Shown in pieces: positions 7,724 through 14,975 of a DNA stretch of 64,000 bases. The position numbers and the translations under genes are program-made. Position 1 is the first letter of the stretch; each line of letters starts with the position of its first letter. The stretch comes from Vibrio ziniensis (GTDB lineage: Bacteria > Pseudomonadota > Gammaproteobacteria > Enterobacterales > Vibrionaceae), in assembly GCF_011064285.1 (NCBI RefSeq), contig NZ_CP049332.1, positions 186,001-250,000 on the forward strand, read 5' to 3'. The notes beneath the pieces are model-generated. The model was given only the letters and a program-made list of their open reading frames with translations. It was not told the DNA's origin and ran no database searches.

Positions 7724-8611
7724 TAATTTTTTAAGTATGTCTAGATGTTTAGACTCTATATCACATTCGTCGTATAACTCGTCAAACATTCCAGAAAATC
7801 TACAATTTAAGTCTAAATACTTATCCGTTAGTAAAAAGCGATCTTTTATACGATAGAAGTACTCCTCGAGGTAGGTTCGAGATAAAATCTTTCTATACAT
7901 TTTTTCCTTAAACTCTAGAAAACTATAAGCAGTACCTATGCAAGTATAAAAATGCTCTCGATAATTATTTATTGCCCTTCTATTTAAATCGTCTTCGTCT
8001 GAAGAAGAAATTAGGTATTTCTTAAAGCCGCTATAGAACACATCGCCTGCATCTAATACTGTCATTTTGGTGTTCGTCATCGGGAGAAGTAGATTTACTT
8101 CTTCCTCAATTTGTTTAGGGCTACATCCTAAAGTGGCAAAATCAATTATCTTTTTATTGCACTCAATTAGTTTTCTTTCTGTAATTTTGTTATCAAAGCC
8201 TAGCATTAGATAGTACGGACATTTCTTTAGGAGAGTTGTTTGCTTATAAAAATTAACCCCAAAGCAACAAGAAAACACAACGACTAATCCCATACAGGTC
8301 TTATCGTTTAACCTACTTAAATATTCGTTAATTTCTTCCCATGAAACTAGCTCCCCTGCCAAGTCAATGCCTTCACGACTTCCATGAGTTTCGAAGAATA
8401 AAATGACACCCTCATTTGGCGACGACTGTTCAATAACAAGCTCTAATCTGGAAAAAAGCTCATTCTTATCACTAGTCGGGAAATATCCAACACTTACTGA
8501 TGACTCTATTGACTCAATATGTTGCTTCAATTCTTTACCTGTCAGGAGGTCGTCCTGACGAAGGTTTTCAATAATATAAATACTATTTATAACCAACTCA
8601 TCAATTTTCAT
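7718..8611 (-). CDS. Cassette 2: caspase-like (C14/CHAT-type) protein
   Basis: 297 residues. Residues 60-130 show the core of a caspase-fold peptidase: a hydrophobic strand leading to the His-Gly motif (VILFFETHGS, H76-G77) and a second strand leading to a Cys (LVVVFSCCFG, C115/C116), with SWEEINEYLS between them, as in CHAT/caspase domains. The C-terminal 150 residues are helical and unassigned, with no recognisable sensor domain. Bacterial caspase-like proteases act in abortive infection systems. As a lone cassette it might be self-contained or work with a neighbour. The family call is from motif reading only. Confidence 0.6.
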   Translation of the reverse strand: MKIDELVINSIYIIENLRQDDLLTGKELKQHIESIESSVSVGYFPTSDKNELFSRLELVIEQSSPNEGVILFFETHGSREGIDLAGELVSWEEINEYLSRLNDKTCMGLVVVFSCCFGVNFYKQTTLLKKCPYYLMLGFDNKITERKLIECNKKIIDFATLGCSPKQIEEEVNLLLPMTNTKMTVLDAGDVFYSGFKKYLISSSDEDDLNRRAINNYREHFYTCIGTAYSFLEFKEKMYRKILSRTYLEEYFYRIKDRFLLTDKYLDLNCRFSGMFDELYDECDIESKHLDILKKLT

Positions 8612-8625
8612 AGCCTACCTATTAA

Positions 8626-8750
8626 CATAACGCCCTGTTAATGTGTGAGCAACGCAATACCGATGCCGCCACATACCATCTTAAACACTGAACGTAACGC
8701 ATAGCATAAATACCACACGTTGCGAACCACTCTTAAACAGATTGTTAGAA
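8626..8750 (-). repeat. attC-like cassette recombination site (after cassette 1)
   Basis: About 125 bp. In cassette orientation it starts TTCTAACAATCTGTTTAAGA, includes TTCGCAACGTGTGG, and ends GGTATTGCGTTGCTCACACA...CAGGGCGTTATG. The left core GTTAGAA (8744-8750 on plus) and the right core CGTTATG are good matches to the consensus. The TAA stop of cassette 1 lies within the left core. Confidence 0.85.
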
Positions 8751-9641
8751 TTTTTTATTCGTAATGCTAAAGAGTTGCTTAAAGTAATCACCAAACGCTT
8801 CCATAAAACGCTTAAGCTCAGTCGGCGAGAGAGTCACTTTTTGACCAACAGATAAACTTTGGTCAACTTCGTTCACGTATTTTTGGTCAATCACGCCATT
8901 ACGATGAATCAAAATGTGTCTTAACGATTCTATTTTTTTTAACTCAGATAACAGCAGTGACGATGGAGAAAAATCGTACAACGCAGAAAACAACTCTGTA
9001 TATTGTTCTACGGAATATCCCTTATTCAAGATATGCTCGTCATAAAGCTCAGCCTCTGACAATTCATTGCCAAGCTCACTACTATCGGCATCGATACGGT
9101 TTTTTAACTTAATGGGAGGGGTTTTACCAATTTTAAGAGAACTAGATTCAAGATAATTTAGACCGGAATATAAATCCTCAAGCAAAATACTTTTAAGGAT
9201 AAACTTAGAATATTTTTCAAGACACCCATAAGCATTCATAACAATTGAATTATTAAGTTTTTCAATCTGATCCGCTAGGATCTCAGCTTTATGGAGGTTC
9301 TCGAATGTTGGAACAACAGCGCTAACTACCGTTGTATATAGATGCTTTTCAAGCAGAAACATTGCCACTTCATGGCTTTTAGCGCATCCATCTTCTTTTG
9401 CTTTCAATAGTAAGCTTTCCAATAGCTTTGAATGGCTTACTCCAGCACCAAAAAAAGCAACAAAAAATGGCAAACTGCTAACTTCAAAGATGGTTCTCGC
9501 TTCCATTAAAAACTCAGAGACTAATTGTTCTCTTTCTCCACTCACAGATATCATCTCAATTTGAGAGAAAACATCGCTATCTGTTTTTGTATAGAAAAAA
9601 AACTTCTCTTTAAAATCTTCAAACGTCCAATTATCTAACAC
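8745..9641 (-). CDS. Cassette 1: HEPN-motif protein, putative RNase effector
   Basis: 298 residues, GTG start with a strong GGAGG ribosome site. The C-terminal domain carries RHILIHRNG with R241 and H246, the R-x4-6-H motif of HEPN ribonucleases, followed by VID..YVNE, as in the RiboL-PSP/MAE-type HEPN families. The N-terminal 200 residues are helical and unassigned. HEPN proteins often cleave tRNA or mRNA in defence and toxin systems. It is the first cassette of the array and so closest to any upstream promoter. A FGAGVS string near residue 65 resembles a SIR2 start, but the rest of that fold is not seen. Confidence 0.55.
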   Translation of the reverse strand: MLDNWTFEDFKEKFFFYTKTDSDVFSQIEMISVSGEREQLVSEFLMEARTIFEVSSLPFFVAFFGAGVSHSKLLESLLLKAKEDGCAKSHEVAMFLLEKHLYTTVVSAVVPTFENLHKAEILADQIEKLNNSIVMNAYGCLEKYSKFILKSILLEDLYSGLNYLESSSLKIGKTPPIKLKNRIDADSSELGNELSEAELYDEHILNKGYSVEQYTELFSALYDFSPSSLLLSELKKIESLRHILIHRNGVIDQKYVNEVDQSLSVGQKVTLSPTELKRFMEAFGDYFKQLFSITNKKF

Positions 9642-9654
9642 TCTACCTCCAAAA

Positions 9655-9672
9655 TTCTAACAATTGTTATAA
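9655..9672 (-). other. Proximal boundary of cassette array (attI/attG-like simple site)
   Basis: In cassette orientation the sequence TTATAACAATTGTTAGAA stands directly in front of cassette 1. GTTAGAA matches the core of the attC left end of the same cassette, and the half TTATAAC is its imperfect inverse. This is where the array joins non-cassette DNA. Whether it is a true attI or a secondary insertion site cannot be decided without the integrase. Confidence 0.4.
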
Positions 9673-9770
9673 GGAATTACTCTGCAATTACTTTCTACAT
9701 GATTCTTCCAGAACAAACCCAGACATATATAACCTTATGATTTAGCTAAAAAACACATAGTTACATGCAA

Positions 9771-9800
9771 AATTTAGACAGTATTCGTGTAAGTTGCCAA
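9771..9800 (-). promoter_or_regulatory. Possible promoter reading into the cassette array
   Basis: On the minus strand TTGGCA (9795-9800) is followed after 18 bp by TAAATT (9771-9776), a fair sigma-70-like pair. It lies about 130 bases upstream of cassette 1. The rest of 9642-9920 shows no open frame; it holds an 8-bp inverted repeat AAGTTGCC/GGCAACTT (9791-9798 and 9838-9845) that flanks this promoter. Confidence 0.3.
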
Positions 9801-9920
9801 AAGTTTCCTATCAATACTAGGTAACAAAATGGTGTACGGCAACTTTAATTCACGATACTTCAATCCAGCTCATTTTCACAAAACCAAACGCGATCTCTCT
9901 TGACGGAATACTATATTACC

Positions 9921-9956
9921 ACCAGAATAACTGTATAAACATACAGTTATTCTGGT
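9921..9956 (+). promoter_or_regulatory. LexA (SOS) box in a perfect 36-bp palindrome upstream of umuD
   Basis: CTGT-N8-ACAG at 9931-9946 is a full LexA box. It is the centre of a perfect inverted repeat with 16-bp arms (ACCAGAATAACTGTAT / ATACAGTTATTCTGGT) around the spacer AAAC. The palindrome ends 2 bases before the umuD ATG, so no ribosome site fits between. TATAAA inside the box could be the -10 element. LexA binding here would repress umuDC until DNA damage. Confidence 0.9.
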
Positions 9957-9958
9957 AT

Positions 9959-10372
9959 ATGAAAGTTATCCCTATCCATGCAAGCGCTGGTATTACTGGC
10001 TTTGAGTCCCCTGCGGCTGAGTACGCACAGCTTGGGATGAATCTAGACGAGCTCCTGATTGAACACCCTAGTGCCACGTTTATCGGACAGGCTATTGGTG
10101 AGTCAATGCAGGGGATTGGCATCTTTGACGGTGATTTATTGATTGTTGACCGGCACGTAACCGTTCAGAACCTAGATGTAATCGTGGCAAACTACAACGG
10201 TGAGTTCGTATGTAAGATGATAGATATGACTCGAAGACAACTATTGTCAGCGAACGAGACCATGATGCCTGTTTACATACACTCTCAAGACACGTTTTCT
10301 ATTGAAGGTGTGGTGATCCGTTCTATCCGATGCCACCGACCAAGCTACCTACTTTCTTCTAGGGTTAAATAA
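9959..10372 (+). CDS. umuD: UmuD-like SOS mutagenesis protein
   Basis: 137 residues, S24-type self-cleaving protein that pairs with UmuC to form polymerase V. Visible are the cleavage region (ASAGITGFESPAAEY, probably an Ala-Gly bond), the nucleophile serine in IGESMQGIGIFDGD, and the lysine in GEFVCKMID. The N-terminal arm is shorter than that of E. coli UmuD. It is directly controlled by the LexA box. Its stop overlaps the umuC start (TAATG), so translation is coupled. The ATG lacks a ribosome site because the palindrome ends at the start codon. Confidence 0.92.
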   Translation: MKVIPIHASAGITGFESPAAEYAQLGMNLDELLIEHPSATFIGQAIGESMQGIGIFDGDLLIVDRHVTVQNLDVIVANYNGEFVCKMIDMTRRQLLSANETMMPVYIHSQDTFSIEGVVIRSIRCHRPSYLLSSRVK

Positions 10373-11628
10373 TGTTTGCCTTGGTTGATGCGAATTCCTT
10401 TTACTGTAGTGCTGAACAGGTATTTCGTCCTGACTGGCGAGGTAAGCCTATTATAGTTCTATCTAACAATGACGGTTGTGTAGTTGCTGCAAACAGACAA
10501 GCAAAAGAGGCGGGTATACCTAAATTTAAGCCTTACTTTCAAGTTAAAGCATTGTGCGATTTAAAAGGCGTAATAGCCCTTTCTTCTAATTACGAGCTCT
10601 ATGCAGATTTATCTGCAAAAATGATGGAAGTAATCGGTCGATTTGCACCTGACCAACATGTTTACTCAATTGATGAGTCATTTCTATCATTTCACCGATG
10701 CTTCCCCGCTATCACTGATTTGCGTGAGTATGGTGCTCTAATACGTAGGGCTGTTTGGAAAGAGTGTAGATTACCCGTCTGTATTGGTATGGGTTCTACT
10801 CTGACGCTAGCCAAAATAGCCAATCACGCAGCGAAGAAAATACAAGGCTATAACGGTGTTTGCGTTATAGACAACGAACAAGAACGAATAGAAATATTGA
10901 AACAACTTGAAGTCGGTGACGTATGGGGCATCGGTAGACGCATATCAGCTCGTTTAAAGCATATGGGGATAAATACTGCTTTCGATTTAGCGCAGTACGC
11001 ACCAGAAAGAGCGCAAAGGGAATTCTCCGTTGAAGTAGAAAGAACTGTTCGTGAATTGAATGGTGTAGCCTGCAAAGATTGGGATGCAGCTAGAGCAGAT
11101 AAAAAACAGATTTACTCGACTCGAAGTGTAGGTAAACGAATAACCGAACTTGAAGAACTAGAACAAGCTCTGAGTAAACATGCCGCTATCGCCGCCAGTA
11201 AAGCGCGTAAACAGAAGTCATTGTGTAAGGTGATGCTCTGCTTCGCTTCTAACTCACCATTTGACGACAAGCCACAGAGTTTTCGCGTGGTTCATCATTT
11301 CCCTTACCCCACTTCTGATTCAATTCAATTGATCAAGGTAGCCACTGAAGCAGCCAAGCAGTTGTTTAAGTCAGGTGTTCGCTATTACAAGATTGGTGTG
11401 GGATTAATTGAATTGGTTGATGGACGTCACGAGCAATTTGACTTACTAAACCCATCACCAAGCAACGATAAACTTATGAAAGTATTTGATGGGCTTAATA
11501 GCAGATATGGTTCTGATACTCTGTTTATAGGTTCTCAAGGGATAGAGCAAAAGTGGAATATGCGAAGAGAAATGCTTACCCCACAGTACACTACCAAATG
11601 GCAAGATATCCCTAAAGTAAGATGTTAA
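10372..11628 (+). CDS. umuC: UmuC-like Y-family DNA polymerase
   Basis: 418 residues, the catalytic subunit of error-prone polymerase V, which copies past DNA lesions. The N-terminal VDANSFYCSAE and the SIDESFLSF motif carry the catalytic acidic residues, CIGMGSTLTLAKIANHAAKK follows, and the helix-hairpin region is at GDVWGIGRR. The C-terminus has the little-finger domain and a QGIEQKWNMRRE..TTKW.D tail. Length is normal (E. coli 422). Mobile elements of Vibrio and relatives often carry umuDC-type pairs. Confidence 0.95.
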   Translation: MFALVDANSFYCSAEQVFRPDWRGKPIIVLSNNDGCVVAANRQAKEAGIPKFKPYFQVKALCDLKGVIALSSNYELYADLSAKMMEVIGRFAPDQHVYSIDESFLSFHRCFPAITDLREYGALIRRAVWKECRLPVCIGMGSTLTLAKIANHAAKKIQGYNGVCVIDNEQERIEILKQLEVGDVWGIGRRISARLKHMGINTAFDLAQYAPERAQREFSVEVERTVRELNGVACKDWDAARADKKQIYSTRSVGKRITELEELEQALSKHAAIAASKARKQKSLCKVMLCFASNSPFDDKPQSFRVVHHFPYPTSDSIQLIKVATEAAKQLFKSGVRYYKIGVGLIELVDGRHEQFDLLNPSPSNDKLMKVFDGLNSRYGSDTLFIGSQGIEQKWNMRREMLTPQYTTKWQDIPKVRC

Positions 11629-12015
11629 TATTGAAGGGTTACTTGAGCTGCTAAATCTTAGCGAGATAACTATCACCTCGAATTAAGAAATATAAGCTGA
11701 CAACCACACAACACTTATCTCATACATCTATCAAGTTTTTGTCACTTGTATTCATGAAAAGCTAATCTTTTTCTACTTCCTTCATCAGAAATAAACCTTA
11801 AACTGAACAACTCAAATCAATGAATCTATCATATTGTTTTTATTGAGTTAATTACCTAACCCTTGTGACTCAAGGTTTATCGAGAAGCCTACAACACATA
11901 GTTTATAGACAATTACTCCCTATTATGTGGAAGCCACAGAAACACCAAGAAACACTAAAATAGATATATAATTAAATACACAACCAACTTTATGTGTTTT
12001 TTTATCTAACTTCTA
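11629..12015 (+). other. Non-coding, A/T-rich gap after umuC
   Basis: No convincing frame on either strand. A loose hairpin (AACCCTTG...CAAGGTT around 11858-11876) is present, but it is not followed by a T run, so no terminator is called. The right end leads into the promoter of the next gene. Confidence 0.5.
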
Positions 12016-12044
12016 TTGACACAAACAAACATAAGGAGTTTAAT
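12016..12044 (+). promoter_or_regulatory. Sigma-70-type promoter
   Basis: TTGACA (12016-12021), a 17-bp spacer, and TTTAAT (12039-12044) form a near-consensus promoter about 30 bases upstream of the start at 12077. This is one of the best promoters seen in the element and suggests that the following two genes are well expressed. Confidence 0.7.
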
Positions 12045-12076
12045 AAATTTATAAATTGTCAAATGAGAGTAGTTGT

Positions 12077-12511
12077 ATGTCTTTTTCGTTAGATAGCCTA
12101 GTACTTATGGCAGAAGAGAAAAGAAAAGAGTTAGAAGATATTGAAGCAGCGATAAGATTGATGAAACGCTTAACCAACCCATCGATCGCTGTAGAGACCA
12201 CCATAGATCATTCTATAGATGGTTCAGGGCTTATTGATATAACTGAACTTGAAGAACCAAACGCCGCTGGGGCAAAAAGGACTTTGCTAGACGATACTAG
12301 AGAGTTGGTAGAACGTTTCGGAGATCAAGAGTTTACTGTAAGCCATGTCGAAGCAGCGTTAAAAAAATTGGGTAAGGCTTCCGATGCAAAAAACTTCAAG
12401 AACAGACTTTCAATGTTGGTGCGAACTCTTTCTGATGAAGGTGTAATTGAACGAACATTTGAAGGCTCAGGTAAAATACCGCACAAATATCGTTGTGTGA
12501 TGAAAAAATAA
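12077..12511 (+). CDS. Unknown protein with N-terminal coiled coil and C-terminal winged-helix-like domain
   Basis: 144 residues from the ATG at 12077, preferred over a TTG at 12056 because the promoter and spacing fit better. Residues 10-35 form a coiled coil (MAEEKRKELEDIEAAIRLMKR). Residues 80-140 (DQEFTVSHVEAALKKLGK..NFKNRLSMLVRTLSDEGVIERTFEGSGK) look like a winged helix, so DNA binding is plausible. The family is not recognised. A gene with a TTG start follows 21 bases later and is probably co-transcribed. Confidence 0.6.
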   Translation: MSFSLDSLVLMAEEKRKELEDIEAAIRLMKRLTNPSIAVETTIDHSIDGSGLIDITELEEPNAAGAKRTLLDDTRELVERFGDQEFTVSHVEAALKKLGKASDAKNFKNRLSMLVRTLSDEGVIERTFEGSGKIPHKYRCVMKK

Positions 12512-12532
12512 AATTACCATTTGGAGAGCACT

Positions 12533-13078
12533 TTGAAGAAATATCATATTCAAGCAAGGCAGCATTGGGAGGAGTTCCATTATGATAATGGAATCTACTC
12601 TCTGAAGCACTTAAGTGCTCACGAAGTGATTTATAAAGGTAACAAAAATAGCTATAAATTTGTTGTGACCTACGGATTACATTGTTTCGCTAAAGATGGA
12701 CAAGAACATAGTATTGATCTTGCGTATAGTGATGGCTTTGAAACGAGAAGTATAAATTTAGAGCGTTACGAGGCATCCAAACAACTTAGATATTGTATTG
12801 AGAACCTTGATAAGCAAAAGTTGATTTATGAAACAACTCAAGAGAAGTATTTTACTTTTGACTCAATAACCAGCGTTCAAGGTTATCCAGAGAATTATAA
12901 AGTTTGTTTATGTATTTTTAAGGAAAACCGACTTTTGAGAATTCATGTGACAAGTGCATTTTTTGATCGGGAAAACAAACCAATAATGAATAGACAATAC
13001 AGTATTTTCAAACTGGCTATGGATGTCCAAAAAGCCAATAATAACAAGACAATCCCAAAACAAGCTTCTAGAAAGTAG
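12533..13078 (+). CDS. Unknown protein (181 aa)
   Basis: 181 residues from a TTG at 12533, which has GGAGAG about 8 bases upstream; an in-frame TTG at 12521 is less likely. The sequence alternates strands with many aromatic residues (YKFVVTYGLHCFAKDGQEHSIDLAY, YKVCLCIFKE) and ends in a basic tail (TIPKQASRK). No membrane segment or known motif is seen. It is probably in an operon with the preceding winged-helix-like gene. The function is unknown. Confidence 0.55.
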   Translation: MKKYHIQARQHWEEFHYDNGIYSLKHLSAHEVIYKGNKNSYKFVVTYGLHCFAKDGQEHSIDLAYSDGFETRSINLERYEASKQLRYCIENLDKQKLIYETTQEKYFTFDSITSVQGYPENYKVCLCIFKENRLLRIHVTSAFFDRENKPIMNRQYSIFKLAMDVQKANNNKTIPKQASRK

Positions 13079-13079
13079 C

Positions 13080-13183
13080 GACCCCACGTCAAAGCGTGGG
13101 GTCTCAGCCGCTAAATGCGGGGCAGGACGTTATTACTTAGTCATGGACTAACCATTTCTGGCAACGGGGTGCGACTAATAGTC
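13080..13183 (+). other. Block of closely spaced hairpins between two convergent genes
   Basis: A 9-bp perfect stem (GACCCCACG / CGTGGGGTC, 13080-13103, loop TCAAAG), a small CCGC-TAAAT-GCGG stem (13108-13120), TTAGTC-ATG-GACTAA (13137-13151) and the palindrome GACTAATAGTC (13173-13183) follow each other. No T run follows the strong stem. The repeated TAGTC/GACTA units could bind the integrase or its partner, or the block could be a structured RNA. It lies about 80-180 bases from the integrase stop codon. Confidence 0.5.
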
Positions 13184-13261
13184 CCTGTAATCACCCTGAG
13201 ATCAATTTAGCGCTCAATCAGATAAAAGTCAATCATAGTATTGTTAGAAAAACAGCCTAAC

Positions 13262-14503
13262 TCAAACCATAGCAACAACAGCGCACGATAAACTATAACC
13301 TTTTTTTGCAATATATTCACACCACTTCGAATAGCACTCTCTTTGCTCAACAAGATAGTCATAATCTAGATAGTGCTTCTTAGTACCAGTATGAACTTTA
13401 TGCCCCAACATTACATCGCTAACCTTTGGATTAAAGCCTGCTGATTCCCACCAGTTTCGAGCCGTTCTTCGCATATCGTGATTAAGCGAAGGCGGTAATC
13501 CATGACGTTCTACAAAACATGAGAAACGTTTGCCAACATCGACGAGAGTATTCCCCGAGATTGGAGTATCAGATTTTTTGTTTACTTGAGGGAAAACGAC
13601 TTCGCAGTTAGGAAACATAGCGAATTGTTCTCTCAAAATACCTACAGCAAGTTCTGGTATAGCGCGCCTAATTTCGCCCCCACCCTTATGTCGTATTTTG
13701 TTGTGTTCTTCTGGAACCGTCCAAATCAACTTTTCTAAATCAAAGTCGGTTTTCTTTGCTAGTCTTAGCTCTACGCCTCGGCAACCGAAAATCATTAGAA
13801 GCTTCAGTATATTTCTATTGCTAGGATGCGCAGGAAAGTCCGAGAGGAGCTGCCAAAGCCTTCTGACATTGTTACCTTCCTGTTTGGTGCTTCGGACGCT
13901 TGTAGGCTTTCCTACGTCGTTTTTCTTCAACTCTGAAATTACGTTGTATTTTAAAAGACCGTGTCTGACCGAAAACGATAGAACACCTTTAAAACGTGCC
14001 ATTAGATTTGCCGAATGCTTAGGGCTTACACGTTCACTAGCTATTTTGAAAACCTTAACGTAGTCAAACAACTCTAGGTCTTTAGCATCATAGTCGCCAA
14101 CGTAAGGAACAATATCCTTGTAGAACATAGTCAGTAGCGGCTCTGGACGTTCTAGATTTGGCTCTGCGTGGTTTGCATACCAATAGTCGATCAATTCTTT
14201 AACTGTGGTAGGTTTAGGATTTTCGCGGTTAATGATTAGTTTATTTCGAGGATCTATGCCTTGTGAGACTAAAGCTTCTTTTTCCTTTTTCACTTTCTCT
14301 GCATCGGTAATTCGCAATTCGGGATAAGTCCCTAATTTCATTCTTATGGCTTTACCGCCTAAAGAAAACCGATAAACCCATGAGATCTTTCCTTTTGGGG
14401 ATATTCGCAATCCGAGTCCATCGCGGTATGTAATTTCCGGAGCGCCCTCGTATGTTTTGCCATTTACAGCACGTAACCAAGAATCGGTTATTCGTTTTGT
14501 CAT
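13262..14503 (-). CDS. int: Tyrosine recombinase (P4-type integrase) of the element
   Basis: 413 residues from the ATG at 14503 (MTKRITDSWLRAVNGK); a longer frame to 14548 lacks support. The N-terminal arm-binding domain of the DUF4102 type (YRDGLGLRISPKGKISWVYRF...MKLGTYPELRITDA) is followed by the catalytic domain with R in IFGCRGVELR, HDMRRT, the GHKVH histidine and the tyrosine in KKHYLDYD. It integrates and excises the element at an attachment site. Its 5' end faces the chromosome on the right, so the element boundary should lie within 14504-14923. Confidence 0.95.
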   Translation of the reverse strand: MTKRITDSWLRAVNGKTYEGAPEITYRDGLGLRISPKGKISWVYRFSLGGKAIRMKLGTYPELRITDAEKVKKEKEALVSQGIDPRNKLIINRENPKPTTVKELIDYWYANHAEPNLERPEPLLTMFYKDIVPYVGDYDAKDLELFDYVKVFKIASERVSPKHSANLMARFKGVLSFSVRHGLLKYNVISELKKNDVGKPTSVRSTKQEGNNVRRLWQLLSDFPAHPSNRNILKLLMIFGCRGVELRLAKKTDFDLEKLIWTVPEEHNKIRHKGGGEIRRAIPELAVGILREQFAMFPNCEVVFPQVNKKSDTPISGNTLVDVGKRFSCFVERHGLPPSLNHDMRRTARNWWESAGFNPKVSDVMLGHKVHTGTKKHYLDYDYLVEQRECYSKWCEYIAKKGYSLSCAVVAMV

Positions 14504-14923
14504 GGTGAATTCTCTGTACCAAAAAAATTTGGTACGAGTTTGGTACAAGCGTTTCAGAAAATCAAAGGAACATTTTGAGCAAATTAGATTATGAGAGGTG
14601 ACTAGAGAAAACTCTAAATACTTGATTTACAGTACGTTGTGAGCAAGTTAGATGATGAGAGAAAAATTGAGGAGATGAGGCATGTGATACACACCAAGCA
14701 ACACATGTTTTAAATATTGTGCTTAAAAATCAGAATGATAAAAAACAAGCACTCGATAAATCATTTTTAGCTGCATTAATTCAAGGCGCAAATACGGATG
14801 CGCTATCCTTAAGACAGGGTGAGCATTCTAACGGATATGGGTGAAATCTCAAGCAATCATTACGATCAAGCCTTATTCTCGCTTGTTTTCGCTGTTGAGA
14901 TAATTAGCTATTCAGATAAATAG
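14504..14923. other. Gap holding the probable right boundary of the mobile element
   Basis: Next to the integrase start are GTACCAAAAAAATTTGGTAC (inverted repeat, 14517-14536) and a direct repeat TTTGGTAC (14529-14536, 14540-14547), likely integrase promoter or arm sites. No tRNA is present as a target. The left copy of the attachment site is outside the window, so the crossover point cannot be placed. A 41-codon frame at 14719-14844 is the only coding-like stretch and is not called. Confidence 0.45.
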
Positions 14924-14952
14924 AAAAACCCGCGGCGAATACCACGGGTTTC
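14924..14952 (-). terminator. Terminator of deaD
   Basis: On the minus strand AAACCCGTGG, a 6-base loop, then CCGCGGGTTTTT. This is a 10-bp GC-rich stem with a T run, about 25 bases after the deaD stop. Confidence 0.85.
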
Positions 14953-14975
14953 TTCAATTAGATTGCAGACTCTAA

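Noticed and set aside
9430..9460. FGAGVS string in the HEPN cassette as evidence of a SIR2 domain
   Set aside because: Only this short string matches; the other NAD-binding motifs of SIR2 are not seen downstream.
3481..9672. Regularly spaced repeats suggesting a CRISPR array
   Set aside because: The repeats are about 125 bp, diverged, hairpin forming and separated by whole genes, which fits attC sites and not CRISPR repeats.
14719..14844. 41-codon frame (begins VLKNQNDKKQALDKSFLAAL in the codons after the GTG) near the element boundary
   Set aside because: Composition looks protein-like, but there is no ribosome site, no family and no neighbour support. It may be a gene remnant; it is only mentioned in the boundary entry.
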